A DNA stretch of 64,000 nt from Psychroflexus aestuariivivens (lineage in GTDB: Bacteria; Bacteroidota; Bacteroidia; Flavobacteriales; Flavobacteriaceae): contig NZ_RQVT01000018.1 in NCBI RefSeq assembly GCF_004010055.1, positions 248,001-312,000 on the forward strand, in the 5' to 3' direction. The position numbers and the translations under genes were made by a program. Under the pieces are notes generated by a model. That model was not told the origin of the DNA and did not search any database. It saw only the letters and a list, made by a program, of their open reading frames with translations. Within the stretch, counting starts at the first letter, position 1, and every line of letters starts with the position of its first letter. Below are positions 34,763 to 42,991 of the stretch, one piece after another.

Positions 34763-35419
34763 ATGGATTTTAAAAATTTATTTGATTTTCTTGAAACCTT
34801 GAATGCCAATAATCATAAAGATTGGATGGATGAAAATAGGGATTGGTACGAGAATGTAAAAGCCGATTACGTGAAATGGCTCGAAGATTTGGATGATCAA
34901 CTATCGAAATTGGATGAAAATTACTATTCGTCTTCAGGAAAAAAAGCTATTAATCGTATTAATAATAACTTGTTATATCACCCAGACAAGCCAACTTATA
35001 AAGATCATTTTGGTGCTGGTTTGGACAAAAGACCAAAAACTGGCGACTTCTATATTCATTTAGGTATTGAAGAGATTTTTGTAGCAGGAGGTTTTTATAA
35101 ACCCAAATCAGAACTTTTAAAGAGCATTCGTTCAGCTATAGATTATAATGGTGATGAATTCAAAGAAATTTTGAATGAAAAGAAATTTCAGGAACATTTT
35201 GGCGGGTTAATGGAAGATGAAGATAAATTAAAGACTTCTCCAAAAGGATTTTCACAGGATCATAAACACATCGATTTACTTCGATATAAGAGTTTTGCAG
35301 CTATGAAGCATTTTAAAAGAAATGAAGTCTTAGCTGAAAATTTTAAAGATAAAGTTATAGAAGCCTATGATGTAATGTTACCTTTCAGGCGATATTTGAA
35401 TAAAGCCGTCACGGTTTAA
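34763..35419 (+). CDS. DUF2461-family protein
   Basis: 218 residues. It begins directly at the base after the repressor stop. Family features are LNANNHKDWMDENRDWYEN at residues 13-31, and HPDKPTYKDHFGAGLDKRPKTGDFYIHL in the middle, ending in the conserved HFKRNE... FRRYLNKAV part. DUF2461 proteins (TIGR02453) have no known activity. The abutting start suggests translational coupling to the repressor gene. Confidence 0.87.
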   Translation: MDFKNLFDFLETLNANNHKDWMDENRDWYENVKADYVKWLEDLDDQLSKLDENYYSSSGKKAINRINNNLLYHPDKPTYKDHFGAGLDKRPKTGDFYIHLGIEEIFVAGGFYKPKSELLKSIRSAIDYNGDEFKEILNEKKFQEHFGGLMEDEDKLKTSPKGFSQDHKHIDLLRYKSFAAMKHFKRNEVLAENFKDKVIEAYDVMLPFRRYLNKAVTV

Positions 35420-35430
35420 TCTTTCTTTTT

Positions 35431-36921
35431 TTGAAACTATTTCAAAGTAATAACCGTCTATTATTATACAGTTTGTTCCTGCTTGGAATAACAGGTTTAG
35501 GCTTTATAGTTTTTCCAGAAACTTCTTTTCAGCTGATAAATCAGGCTTCCATTTGGATTAGACGAATTTTTGGTCAATTCTACTTAATTTTAGGATTAGT
35601 CATCTTAATCTATTTAATAATCATTGCCATTTCTCCTTTTGGTCGATTAAAGTTAGGGAAATCTAAACCAGAATACTCTTTTGCATCTTGGCTAGCGATG
35701 ATGTACTCGACAGGAATGGGCGCTGGAATTATTTTGAGAGCCGTCCAAGAACCTGTTTTTATGATGCAAAACCCTGGTATAGAAATTTCCAGGTCAGAAA
35801 TAATTCATGGTTTGGAGATGACTTTTTACCATTGGGGGTTTACGGCTTGGGCATTTTATGGACTTTTCGCTCTCTTTATAGCTTATTTGCTATTTATCAA
35901 AAATAAAAACATCCAACTTAGCCATATTATTCCGAATTTCAACCATAATTTTTCAACAAAAACCATTGACTTATTAGTGATTCTTACCACGGTTTTTGGT
36001 GTAGTGAGTGCAGTAGCGCTTGGCATCAGGCAAATGGAAGGTGGTTTGAATTATATTACAGAAAAAACTTTGGGTTTTACAATAAGTTTCTTTTTGTGTA
36101 TTTTAATTTTTGCCATAGCTCTTTATTCTTCCATCCAAGGCTTAAGGACGGGTATTCGTCGTTTATCTAATATCAATATTGGACTTACTTTGTTGCTATT
36201 GTTTTATGTTATTTTCCAAAGCGACTTTAGTTTGATTATTAGCAATCTAACAGAAACTTCAATAGCACTTTTTGTAGATTTTATTCCATTGAGTTTAGCC
36301 ACTGGAGATTTTAATTTCGATGAGATTTTTTTGTCGGATTGGACTTACTATTATTGGGCATTTTGGATAGCTTGGGCGCCATTTACAGGAATTTTTATTG
36401 CAAGAATTTCGAAGGGAAGAAGCATAAGACAGCTTATTTTAGGAGTTCTTATTATACCTAGTTTAGGTTCATTTATTTGGTTTACAAGTTTCGGGACTTC
36501 TGCAATTGAACTTATAGAGTCCGGTGTGGTTTCAAATTTTGCTTTTAACGATGTTTTTTCTGCCACTTTTGTTTTCTTAGAGCAATACACATTAGGTTTC
36601 TATGCGATAATTTTGGCTATTTTTTTGTTGTTAGGTTTTTTAATAACTTCTGTGGATTCAGCTATTTTTGTATTGAGCATGTTTTCAGACCTTACTAAAA
36701 TCAATCCCTCTTCCTATCATAAGTGGATTTGGGGCATAGTTTTATTCATTGTAACACTTGGTTTTTTGATTTTAGGGAAATTCAGTCAGGCAACAGATAT
36801 TTTGGATGCTGTTCAAAAACTCCTTATCGTCAGTTCACTTGCGCTTGCTCTACTTAGCCTTGTTTTTATAGTTTTTTTCACTCTAGGACTATATCGAAAT
36901 CATAAGGCTAAGAAAGAATAA
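35431..36921 (+). CDS. BCCT-family transporter with unusual TM3 signature
   Basis: 496 residues from a TTG start at 35431; no ATG is near. It has about 12 transmembrane helices. The glycine-rich unwound helix of BCCT carriers reads STGMGAGIILRAVQEP (G95-G99 as core), where most members have aromatic residues in place of the Leu-Arg. The second signature WAFWIAWAPFTGIFIARISKGR near residue 312 is intact. BCCT carriers take up betaine, choline, carnitine or other quaternary or amino compounds, driven by Na+ or H+. The Arg in TM3 makes the substrate hard to predict. Confidence 0.88.
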   Translation: MKLFQSNNRLLLYSLFLLGITGLGFIVFPETSFQLINQASIWIRRIFGQFYLILGLVILIYLIIIAISPFGRLKLGKSKPEYSFASWLAMMYSTGMGAGIILRAVQEPVFMMQNPGIEISRSEIIHGLEMTFYHWGFTAWAFYGLFALFIAYLLFIKNKNIQLSHIIPNFNHNFSTKTIDLLVILTTVFGVVSAVALGIRQMEGGLNYITEKTLGFTISFFLCILIFAIALYSSIQGLRTGIRRLSNINIGLTLLLLFYVIFQSDFSLIISNLTETSIALFVDFIPLSLATGDFNFDEIFLSDWTYYYWAFWIAWAPFTGIFIARISKGRSIRQLILGVLIIPSLGSFIWFTSFGTSAIELIESGVVSNFAFNDVFSATFVFLEQYTLGFYAIILAIFLLLGFLITSVDSAIFVLSMFSDLTKINPSSYHKWIWGIVLFIVTLGFLILGKFSQATDILDAVQKLLIVSSLALALLSLVFIVFFTLGLYRNHKAKKE

Positions 36922-37053
36922 TTTCAAAATTTTTTATTTTAATTCATAATTGTATATTTAACTCAATGATTTTTTTCAGAAGTTTTTGCATATTTCAGCT
37001 TAATTATCTGGATTGTTTAATTAAAAAAATTCTTTATCATTTCCTTTTAAATC

Positions 37054-37359
37054 ATGAAAAAACAATTAAAAAGAATAGTGAAATTTACCGACGATTACAC
37101 GAATGAGGAACGCATTATTTTGCGTGATCATTTGGCGATGGAACGTACAAAATTAGCTAATGAACGCACGCTTTTGTCTTATTTAAGGACCTCTCTGTAT
37201 TTGCTCTTAGGAGGAACTGCTCTTCTCAGTTTGAAAAATAAAAGTTTTGAAGACCTAAAAATCATTGGCTACATTGCCTTGTCTCTAAGTGTCATTTTTT
37301 TGATTATCGGCATAACAAGATTTATACAGTTGAAAAGACATTTGCGTAACTTTAAATAA
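37054..37359 (+). CDS. DUF202 (YidH-like) membrane protein
   Basis: 101 residues. The conserved RTKLANERTLLSYLRTSLYLLLGGTALL segment precedes two transmembrane helices (about residues 45-66 and 68-90) and a basic tail. DUF202/YidH proteins have no established function. It stands alone after the BCCT gene with a 132-base AT-rich gap in which I see no clear element, and it converges with kdtA 19 bases away. Confidence 0.8.
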   Translation: MKKQLKRIVKFTDDYTNEERIILRDHLAMERTKLANERTLLSYLRTSLYLLLGGTALLSLKNKSFEDLKIIGYIALSLSVIFLIIGITRFIQLKRHLRNFK

Positions 37360-37378
37360 ATTTTGAAATACAAATCAC

Positions 37379-38620
37379 CTAAAAATCATTTTCAACAGTA
37401 GCCAAAATAGTTTTTGTTGCTCCAGCTTGTGAATTTACAAAATGACCACAAATTTCTCCAGTTTTTTCTCTGAATGCTTTATTTTCAATCATTTTACTGA
37501 AAATATAATCAAATTCTTTTTCGTCTGAAACGCTGTAAAGACCAGCGAGTTTGCGCAATGAAATGGCTTCGGGAAATCTTTTAAAATTCTTCCCAATAAT
37601 AATTGGTACACCAAAAGCGGCAGGTTCCAAAATATTATGCAAACCGTCTGTTCCCATGCCACCACCAACATAAGCAATATCTGCATAACTGTAAATTTTG
37701 GTCAGTAAACCAATGGTATCGATAATCAAAACATCGAATTTTTTCAAATCTTGATTTTCTATTTCAGAATAGCAAATTACTTTTTTAGAAATACGAGATT
37801 TTAATTTTTGAATTTTTTCAGATTTGATTTGGTGCGGTGCTATGATGAACTTTATTCCAGATTTTGTTTTATTCAAACTATTTAGATAAACCGATTCGTC
37901 CTCTGGCCATGAACTTCCAAAGACAATATTCATTTCACTTTCAGCTGTGAATTCATCTAAAAATGGCAGTTTATTGTTCATTTTCAATTGAGCTGTCACT
38001 CGATCAAACCTTGTATCTCCAGAAATACTAACATTTTCAAAGCCTTGATCTTTCAATAGTTGAAAAGAAATTTCATTTTGAACAAAAAGATGCTCAAACT
38101 GATGTAAAGCTTTTCGCATGAATTTTCCCATTGGTCTAAAATACAATTGATTTTCTCTGAAAAGCCCAGAAATTAAATAGGTTTTAATTTTAGCATGGCT
38201 TAATTCATTTAAAAAATTTGGCCAAACTTCATATTTTACAAAGAAGGCGATTTCAGGATTCAAAATCTTGATAAATTTTTCAGCATTCGATTTGGTATCG
38301 AGAGGTAAATAAGTAACAATGTCGATGTTAGAATCATTTTTTTTGACTTCAAATCCAGAGGGCGAAAAAAAACTGACTGCAATTTTATATTTCGGAAATT
38401 TGTTGCGGATCGCATTAATTACTGGTAAAGCTTGTTCAAATTCACCTAAAGAAGCTGCATGGAACCAAATAATTTTATCATCAGAATTAACTTTAGAAAC
38501 TAAGTCAGCGAAAAGATTTTTTCTTCCATTTACAAATGCTTTTAATTTTGAATTGAAAAAACCAAGAAGTGGTAAAAGCCGATTGATGATTTTAATTAAA
38601 AGTTGATAAAGAAATTTCAA
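37379..38620 (-). CDS. waaA: 3-deoxy-D-manno-octulosonic acid transferase
   Basis: GT-B glycosyltransferase of the Kdo transferase (KdtA) family, 413 residues from the TTG at 38620. A TTG at 38635 is also in frame, but it lies inside the promoter element at 38633-38640. After a membrane-anchoring N-terminus come FVNGRKNLF, IWFHAASLGEFEQ, SGLFRENQLYFRPMGKFMRK, and the GSSWPEDE sugar-nucleotide segment; the donor end has YVGGGMGTDGLHNILEPAAFGVP. It adds Kdo to lipid A precursors. The neighbouring aminotransferase may feed LPS-sugar synthesis. Confidence 0.9.
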   Translation of the reverse strand: MKFLYQLLIKIINRLLPLLGFFNSKLKAFVNGRKNLFADLVSKVNSDDKIIWFHAASLGEFEQALPVINAIRNKFPKYKIAVSFFSPSGFEVKKNDSNIDIVTYLPLDTKSNAEKFIKILNPEIAFFVKYEVWPNFLNELSHAKIKTYLISGLFRENQLYFRPMGKFMRKALHQFEHLFVQNEISFQLLKDQGFENVSISGDTRFDRVTAQLKMNNKLPFLDEFTAESEMNIVFGSSWPEDESVYLNSLNKTKSGIKFIIAPHQIKSEKIQKLKSRISKKVICYSEIENQDLKKFDVLIIDTIGLLTKIYSYADIAYVGGGMGTDGLHNILEPAAFGVPIIIGKNFKRFPEAISLRKLAGLYSVSDEKEFDYIFSKMIENKAFREKTGEICGHFVNSQAGATKTILATVENDF

Positions 38621-38632
38621 AATTTTTTTCTT

Positions 38633-38640
38633 CAAAAATA
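38633..38640 (-). promoter_or_regulatory. -7 promoter element of waaA
   Basis: Minus-strand TATTTTTG matches TAnnTTTG, 13 bases before the chosen TTG start at 38620. Faces away from the promoter at 38681. Confidence 0.5.
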
Positions 38641-38680
38641 AGCTTTTGTAAGAAACAACAGTTTTAAAGTTTTATATTTA

Positions 38681-38688
38681 TATTTTTG
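38681..38688 (+). promoter_or_regulatory. -7 promoter element of DegT aminotransferase gene
   Basis: TATTTTTG, 18 bases upstream of the ATG at 38707. It forms a divergent pair with the waaA element 40 bases to the left; the two do not overlap. Confidence 0.55.
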
Positions 38689-38706
38689 TGAAACTTAAAA
38701 TTGACT

Positions 38707-39873
38707 ATGAACAAACTACAAATGGTTGACCTAAAAGGTCAGTATGAAAAAATTAAAGAAGAAGTAGACAATTCAATAATGGATGTTGTCAATTCTACAG
38801 CCTATATCAACGGACCAACGGTAAAAAGTTTTCAGACCGATTTAGAAAATTATCTGAACGTAAAACACGTTATTCCCTGTGCAAATGGTACAGATGCACT
38901 CCAAATTGCAATGATGGGTTTAGGTCTAAAGCCTGGTGATGAAGTAATTACTGTAGATTTTACTTTTGCGGCAACGGTTGAAGTCATTGCCCTTTTGAAT
39001 CTTACACCAGTTTTGATAGATGTTGATGAAAAAACTTATAATATAGATATTGAAGCTTTAAAGAAAGCGATTACACCAAAAACAAAAGCGATCGTACCTG
39101 TGCATTTATTTGGTCATGTTTCTCAGATGGATGAAATCATGGAAATTGCCAAAGCTCATAATTTATATGTTATTGAAGATAATGCACAAGCTATTGGTGC
39201 AAATTATACTTTTAAAGATGGCAGACAACAAAAAGCCGGAACAATTGGTGATGTTGGTGCGACTTCATTTTTTCCATCAAAAAATTTAGGTTGTTACGGC
39301 GACGGTGGTGCTATTTTTACTAATAATGATGAATTGGCACACACTATAAGGGGAATTGTGAATCATGGAATGTATGAGCGTTACCATCATGATGTGGTTG
39401 GTGTAAATTCTAGATTAGATAGTATTCAAGCATCAGTTCTAGGTGTAAAATTAAAGTATCTAGATACTTACAACGCTGCTAGACAAAATGCTGCTAGACA
39501 ATATAATGAGGCTTTAAAAGTTTCTGAACATATTATTACACCAAGTACGGAAACTCATAAAAAATGCGATAATTCTGAAGGAATTTGCGATACTTGTGAT
39601 TGCCATGTTTTTCATCAATATACTTTGAGAATCACGAACGGTAAACGTGATGAATTGGCAAATCATCTAAAAGAATTAGGGATTCCTTTCGGAATTTATT
39701 ATCCCATTCCATTGCACTTGCAAAAAGCTTACAAAGATGAACGTTATAATGAAGGAGATTTTACAGTAACGAATCAATTGGTGAAAGAGGTCATTTCTTT
39801 ACCAATGCATACCGAACTGGACAAAGACCAAATTGAATATATTACTGCTGAAGTATTGAAAATCGTTGGCTAA
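38707..39873 (+). CDS. DegT/DnrJ/EryC1/StrS sugar aminotransferase with Cys cluster
   Basis: 388 residues from the ATG at 38707. PLP-dependent sugar aminotransferase: MVDLKGQYEKIK start, NGTDALQIAMMGLGL, HLFGHVSQMD, EDNAQAIGANY, and the Schiff-base Lys192 in FFPSKNLGCYGDGGA. An unusual segment at residues 287-300, C-x6-C-x2-C-x-C, sits before VFHQYTL, where other family members have a short loop. It converts a keto-sugar nucleotide to the amino sugar for LPS or glycan. It is divergent from waaA and ends in a strong terminator. Confidence 0.9.
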   Translation: MNKLQMVDLKGQYEKIKEEVDNSIMDVVNSTAYINGPTVKSFQTDLENYLNVKHVIPCANGTDALQIAMMGLGLKPGDEVITVDFTFAATVEVIALLNLTPVLIDVDEKTYNIDIEALKKAITPKTKAIVPVHLFGHVSQMDEIMEIAKAHNLYVIEDNAQAIGANYTFKDGRQQKAGTIGDVGATSFFPSKNLGCYGDGGAIFTNNDELAHTIRGIVNHGMYERYHHDVVGVNSRLDSIQASVLGVKLKYLDTYNAARQNAARQYNEALKVSEHIITPSTETHKKCDNSEGICDTCDCHVFHQYTLRITNGKRDELANHLKELGIPFGIYYPIPLHLQKAYKDERYNEGDFTVTNQLVKEVISLPMHTELDKDQIEYITAEVLKIVG

Positions 39874-39896
39874 ACTTATAATATAATGTAATTTGA

Positions 39897-39927
39897 AAAG
39901 AGGTTTTATTTTTAAACCTCTTTTTTT
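39897..39927 (+). terminator. Intrinsic terminator after DegT gene
   Basis: Stem AAAGAGGTTT (39897-39906) with AAACCTCTTT (39914-39923), 7-base loop, followed by a T-run. It ends at the stop codon of the convergent clpS gene. The core arms match those of the terminator at 58633. Confidence 0.85.
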
Positions 39928-40201
39928 ATTGAATTTCTGCGCTAATTCCAGCTTCTAGAATCTTACTGCATCTGGGTTTCAAATCTTCAAATTCACCAGA
40001 TTTTACAGCGCATTTTCCTTTATAATGAATTAATAACGTGCATTGTTCTGCCTGAACCAAGTCGTGATCGCAAGTTTTAATTAAAGTTTCAATAACGTGG
40101 TCGAAAGTGTTGATGTCATCATTGAATACAACAATTTCATGAGAATCCTTCAGTTTTTCTTCAACAACAACTTCTTCTAAAACTTCTTCCATAACACTCA
40201 T
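39926..40201 (-). CDS. clpS: ATP-dependent Clp protease adaptor ClpS
   Basis: 91 residues from the ATG at 40201. The N-terminal tail is acidic; the core VVFNDDINTFDHVIETLIK carries the Asn/Asp residues that bind N-degrons, and AEQCTLLIHYKGKCAVKSG completes it. It delivers N-end-rule substrates to ClpAP-type proteases. A GTG one codon upstream is in frame. It is monocistronic with respect to the promoter at 40214, though prmA-tpiA lie upstream on the same strand. Confidence 0.92.
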   Translation of the reverse strand: MSVMEEVLEEVVVEEKLKDSHEIVVFNDDINTFDHVIETLIKTCDHDLVQAEQCTLLIHYKGKCAVKSGEFEDLKPRCSKILEAGISAEIQ

Positions 40202-40213
40202 CACTTTTTTTTA

Positions 40214-40221
40214 CAAATATA
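40214..40221 (-). promoter_or_regulatory. -7 promoter element of clpS
   Basis: Minus-strand TATATTTG, 12 bases before the ATG at 40201, in the 42-base gap after prmA. Allows clpS expression independent of the upstream operon. Confidence 0.5.
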
Positions 40222-40243
40222 AAGATATGAATCGTATCAAATT

Positions 40244-41095
40244 TTAATTTTTTGTGAATTTAGCAGCAACCCAATCGTCTTTTAGTTGATGTTTAACATA
40301 ATCTAAACCCTCATTTAAAGCAGATTCTTTAATGATTTCAAGGTCATTTTCATAAAATCCGCTAAAAAATATAACTCCTTTCTCTTGAAGGTGTTTGGCA
40401 TAAATTGGTATATCTCTAACTAAAATATTACGATTGATGTTAGCTAGAATAAGATTGTAGTTTTTGTCTATTTTTTCCGCTCCTCCTAGAATAACATTGC
40501 CGTGGCAGTTATTTCGCTCCAGATTTTCTGTTGTATTTTCCACACACCATTGGTCAATATCTATGAAATCAGCAGATTTGGCTCCACGAATTTGAGCTAA
40601 AATTCCCAAGACTCCAGTGCCACACCCCATGTCCAGTACAATTTTTCCTTTACAATCTTCATCCAAAAGCATTTCAGAAATCTGAAAAGTTGTGGCGTGA
40701 TGACCAGTTCCAAAAGACATTTTTGGTTCAATAATAATATCGATTTCCGCATTAGTTTTTGGATGAAACGGCGCTCTAATTGTGCAACGATTGACGATAT
40801 GTATTGGGTGAAAATTTGTTTCCCAAGCTTCGTTCCAGTTAACTTGTTCTATGATTTCGGTTTCAAAAGAAATTTCAAACTCATCTGAATTCAAGATTTG
40901 TAAATTCTCTAATAAATTCTCTCGATCATGTTTAGTGAGAATGTATGCCGATAAACCATTTTCTGTGTTTTCAAAACTTTCAAAAGGCAATTCACCAAGT
41001 TCAGCCAACAAAATATCACATCCTGGTGCTATAGGTTCAACTTTAAAATGATAAGCTGTGTAGCTCAAATCGCTAGAATTTTGGGATGTATTCAT
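40244..41095 (-). CDS. prmA: Ribosomal protein L11 methyltransferase
   Basis: 283 residues. The SAM-binding core has VLDMGCGTGVLGILAQIRGA near residue 150 and an ANINRNILVRDIPIY segment near residue 217. The region MSFGTGHHATTFQ just before motif I is typical of PrmA. It trimethylates L11. It sits after tpiA in a minus-strand run with tpiA and the ABC permease. Confidence 0.92.
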   Translation of the reverse strand: MNTSQNSSDLSYTAYHFKVEPIAPGCDILLAELGELPFESFENTENGLSAYILTKHDRENLLENLQILNSDEFEISFETEIIEQVNWNEAWETNFHPIHIVNRCTIRAPFHPKTNAEIDIIIEPKMSFGTGHHATTFQISEMLLDEDCKGKIVLDMGCGTGVLGILAQIRGAKSADFIDIDQWCVENTTENLERNNCHGNVILGGAEKIDKNYNLILANINRNILVRDIPIYAKHLQEKGVIFFSGFYENDLEIIKESALNEGLDYVKHQLKDDWVAAKFTKN

Positions 41096-41140
41096 TGTGT
41101 TTATTATTGAAATTACAATTTGAACTAATTTTTTTCTGGT

Positions 41141-41893
41141 TTAAAATGAGTCGGCAATTGCTTTAAAACTTTTTGCATCTAGAGAAGCCCCACCAATCAA
41201 ACCACCATCGACATCTTTTTTAGCAAAAATTTCTTTAGCATTATTTGGTTTTACACTTCCTCCATATAAAATTGAAGTTCCTTCGGCAACATTTTCATTA
41301 TATTTTTTAGCTAAAACCTTGCGAATATGTGCATGAATTTCTTGTGCTTGTTCTGGTGACGCGGTTTCTCCTGTTCCAATCGCCCAAACCGGTTCGTATG
41401 CGATCACAATATTTTTCATCTCTGATTCAGAAATATGAAAAAGTCCATTTTTGAGTTGGTTTTCCACAACTTCAAAATGCTTTCCGGCTTGTCTTTTGTC
41501 TAATTCTTCGCCGATACAAAACATAATTTTGAAATCGTGCTTAAGAGCCGTTGTTACTTTTTTAGCGAGTAATTCATCGGTTTCATTATAGATGGCACGG
41601 CGTTCGCTGTGACCTAAAATTACATATTCTGCACCAACACTTTTCAACATTTCTGGTGAAATTTCTCCTGTAAATGCACCATTTTCATTTTCGTTTAAAT
41701 TTTGAGCAGACAATTTAATTTTTGAATCTTGTAAAGATTGATGTGCTGGATATAGATTTGTAAATGGAGGTGCTATGATGATTTCAGCTTTAATTTGCTC
41801 AAAATCTTCTAACTTCAAAGCATTGATTAAGTGCTGAGATTCATCAAGATTACAGTTCATTTTCCAGTTTCCGGCAACGATATTTTTTCTCAT
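41141..41893 (-). CDS. tpiA: Triosephosphate isomerase
   Basis: 250-residue TIM barrel. Catalytic residues: Lys in GNWKMN (residue ~11), His in ILGHSERR (~96) and Glu in AYEPVWAIGTG (~167). The phosphate-binding ILYGGSVKPNNAKE and GLIGGASLD are near the end. Length is standard. It lies between the ABC permease and prmA. Confidence 0.96.
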   Translation of the reverse strand: MRKNIVAGNWKMNCNLDESQHLINALKLEDFEQIKAEIIIAPPFTNLYPAHQSLQDSKIKLSAQNLNENENGAFTGEISPEMLKSVGAEYVILGHSERRAIYNETDELLAKKVTTALKHDFKIMFCIGEELDKRQAGKHFEVVENQLKNGLFHISESEMKNIVIAYEPVWAIGTGETASPEQAQEIHAHIRKVLAKKYNENVAEGTSILYGGSVKPNNAKEIFAKKDVDGGLIGGASLDAKSFKAIADSF

Positions 41894-41915
41894 AATATTT
41901 TATTTAAGTATTAAT

Positions 41916-42989
41916 TTAAGTTCTAATTCTGGGGTCAAGTATTCCGTAAATAATGTCAACAAAGATATTGATTAAGATGAAAATGATGGCGATTGTTAGC
42001 ACAGAACCCATAATTATTGGCAAATCTAAGGTGTTTAGTGCATCTACAATTTCTTTACCTAAGCCATTCCAACCAAAAATATACTCCACAAAAACTGCTC
42101 CTGCCAGCATAGATGCAAACCAACCGGAAATGGCAGTGATTACGGGGTTCAAAGCATTTTTTAGGGCATGTTTAGTGACGATTTTATAAGTAGAAAGCCC
42201 TTTGGCTTGTGCTGTTCGGATGTAATCTTGCTGAAAAACTTCCAATAAAGAACTTCGCATCAATTGTACGACAACTGCTAAGGGTCTGATACCTAAAACT
42301 AAAGCAGGAAGAATAAGGTTTTTCAATTTTAAGTTCATTTCTTCACCAAAATCGTCCAGTTCATACAAATTTCCAGTCATGTTTAGGTTTGTATATTCTT
42401 GAAGAACAAAACCAAACAACCAAGCGGCTAAAATCGCACTAAAGAATGAAGGTAAACTCATTCCAAACGTACTTAAAACCTGAATGGATTTATCCAGCCA
42501 AGTGTCTTTTTGTAAAGCTGAAATTACACCAAGAAAAATACCAATCAATAAGGCGATTCCGATGGCAGAAATTGCTAAAATCGCTGTATTTGGTAAAGTT
42601 TGGCCAATAATTTCACTTACTTTTTGATCTTGCCTTTGAAAGGATTGTCTTAGATATGGATATTTCAAATACAATTTTCCTGTTCCAATTGAAAACAATT
42701 CCTGACCAGTGTACTTTTCTGAATCGAAGTAGGTGAAATCCTCTTGATCCTTGCTATGCCAGGATAATATTGATAAATCATTCAGGTAATACAAATATTG
42801 CTGAGAAATCGGTTTATCAAAACCATACTTTTCACGTTGTTTTTGGAGTTGCGCTTCGCTTTCATTTTGTCCCAGCATCATTTGTGCCGGATCTCCAGGA
42901 AGCACGTTGAACAGAAAAAAAATCACAGTGATGACACCAAAGACAGTCAGTAAAGCATAAGCGGCTTTTTGTAGAATGAGTTTAATCAC
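41916..42989 (-). CDS. Solitary DppB/OppB-type ABC transporter permease
   Basis: 357 residues with about six transmembrane helices. The start IKLILQKAAYALLTVFGVITVIFFLFNVLPGDP is typical of OppB/DppB permeases. A long loop of ~90 residues, ending VSEIIGQTLPNTAILA, follows TM1. The EAA motif region is YIRTAQAKGLSTYKIVTKHALKNALNPV near residue 255. The family is part of peptide or nickel importers. No partner permease, ATPase or solute-binding gene is adjacent; such partners may be elsewhere. It sits two bases after the DoxX-like gene. Confidence 0.88.
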   Translation of the reverse strand: MIKLILQKAAYALLTVFGVITVIFFLFNVLPGDPAQMMLGQNESEAQLQKQREKYGFDKPISQQYLYYLNDLSILSWHSKDQEDFTYFDSEKYTGQELFSIGTGKLYLKYPYLRQSFQRQDQKVSEIIGQTLPNTAILAISAIGIALLIGIFLGVISALQKDTWLDKSIQVLSTFGMSLPSFFSAILAAWLFGFVLQEYTNLNMTGNLYELDDFGEEMNLKLKNLILPALVLGIRPLAVVVQLMRSSLLEVFQQDYIRTAQAKGLSTYKIVTKHALKNALNPVITAISGWFASMLAGAVFVEYIFGWNGLGKEIVDALNTLDLPIIMGSVLTIAIIFILINIFVDIIYGILDPRIRT

Positions 42990-42991
42990 TT

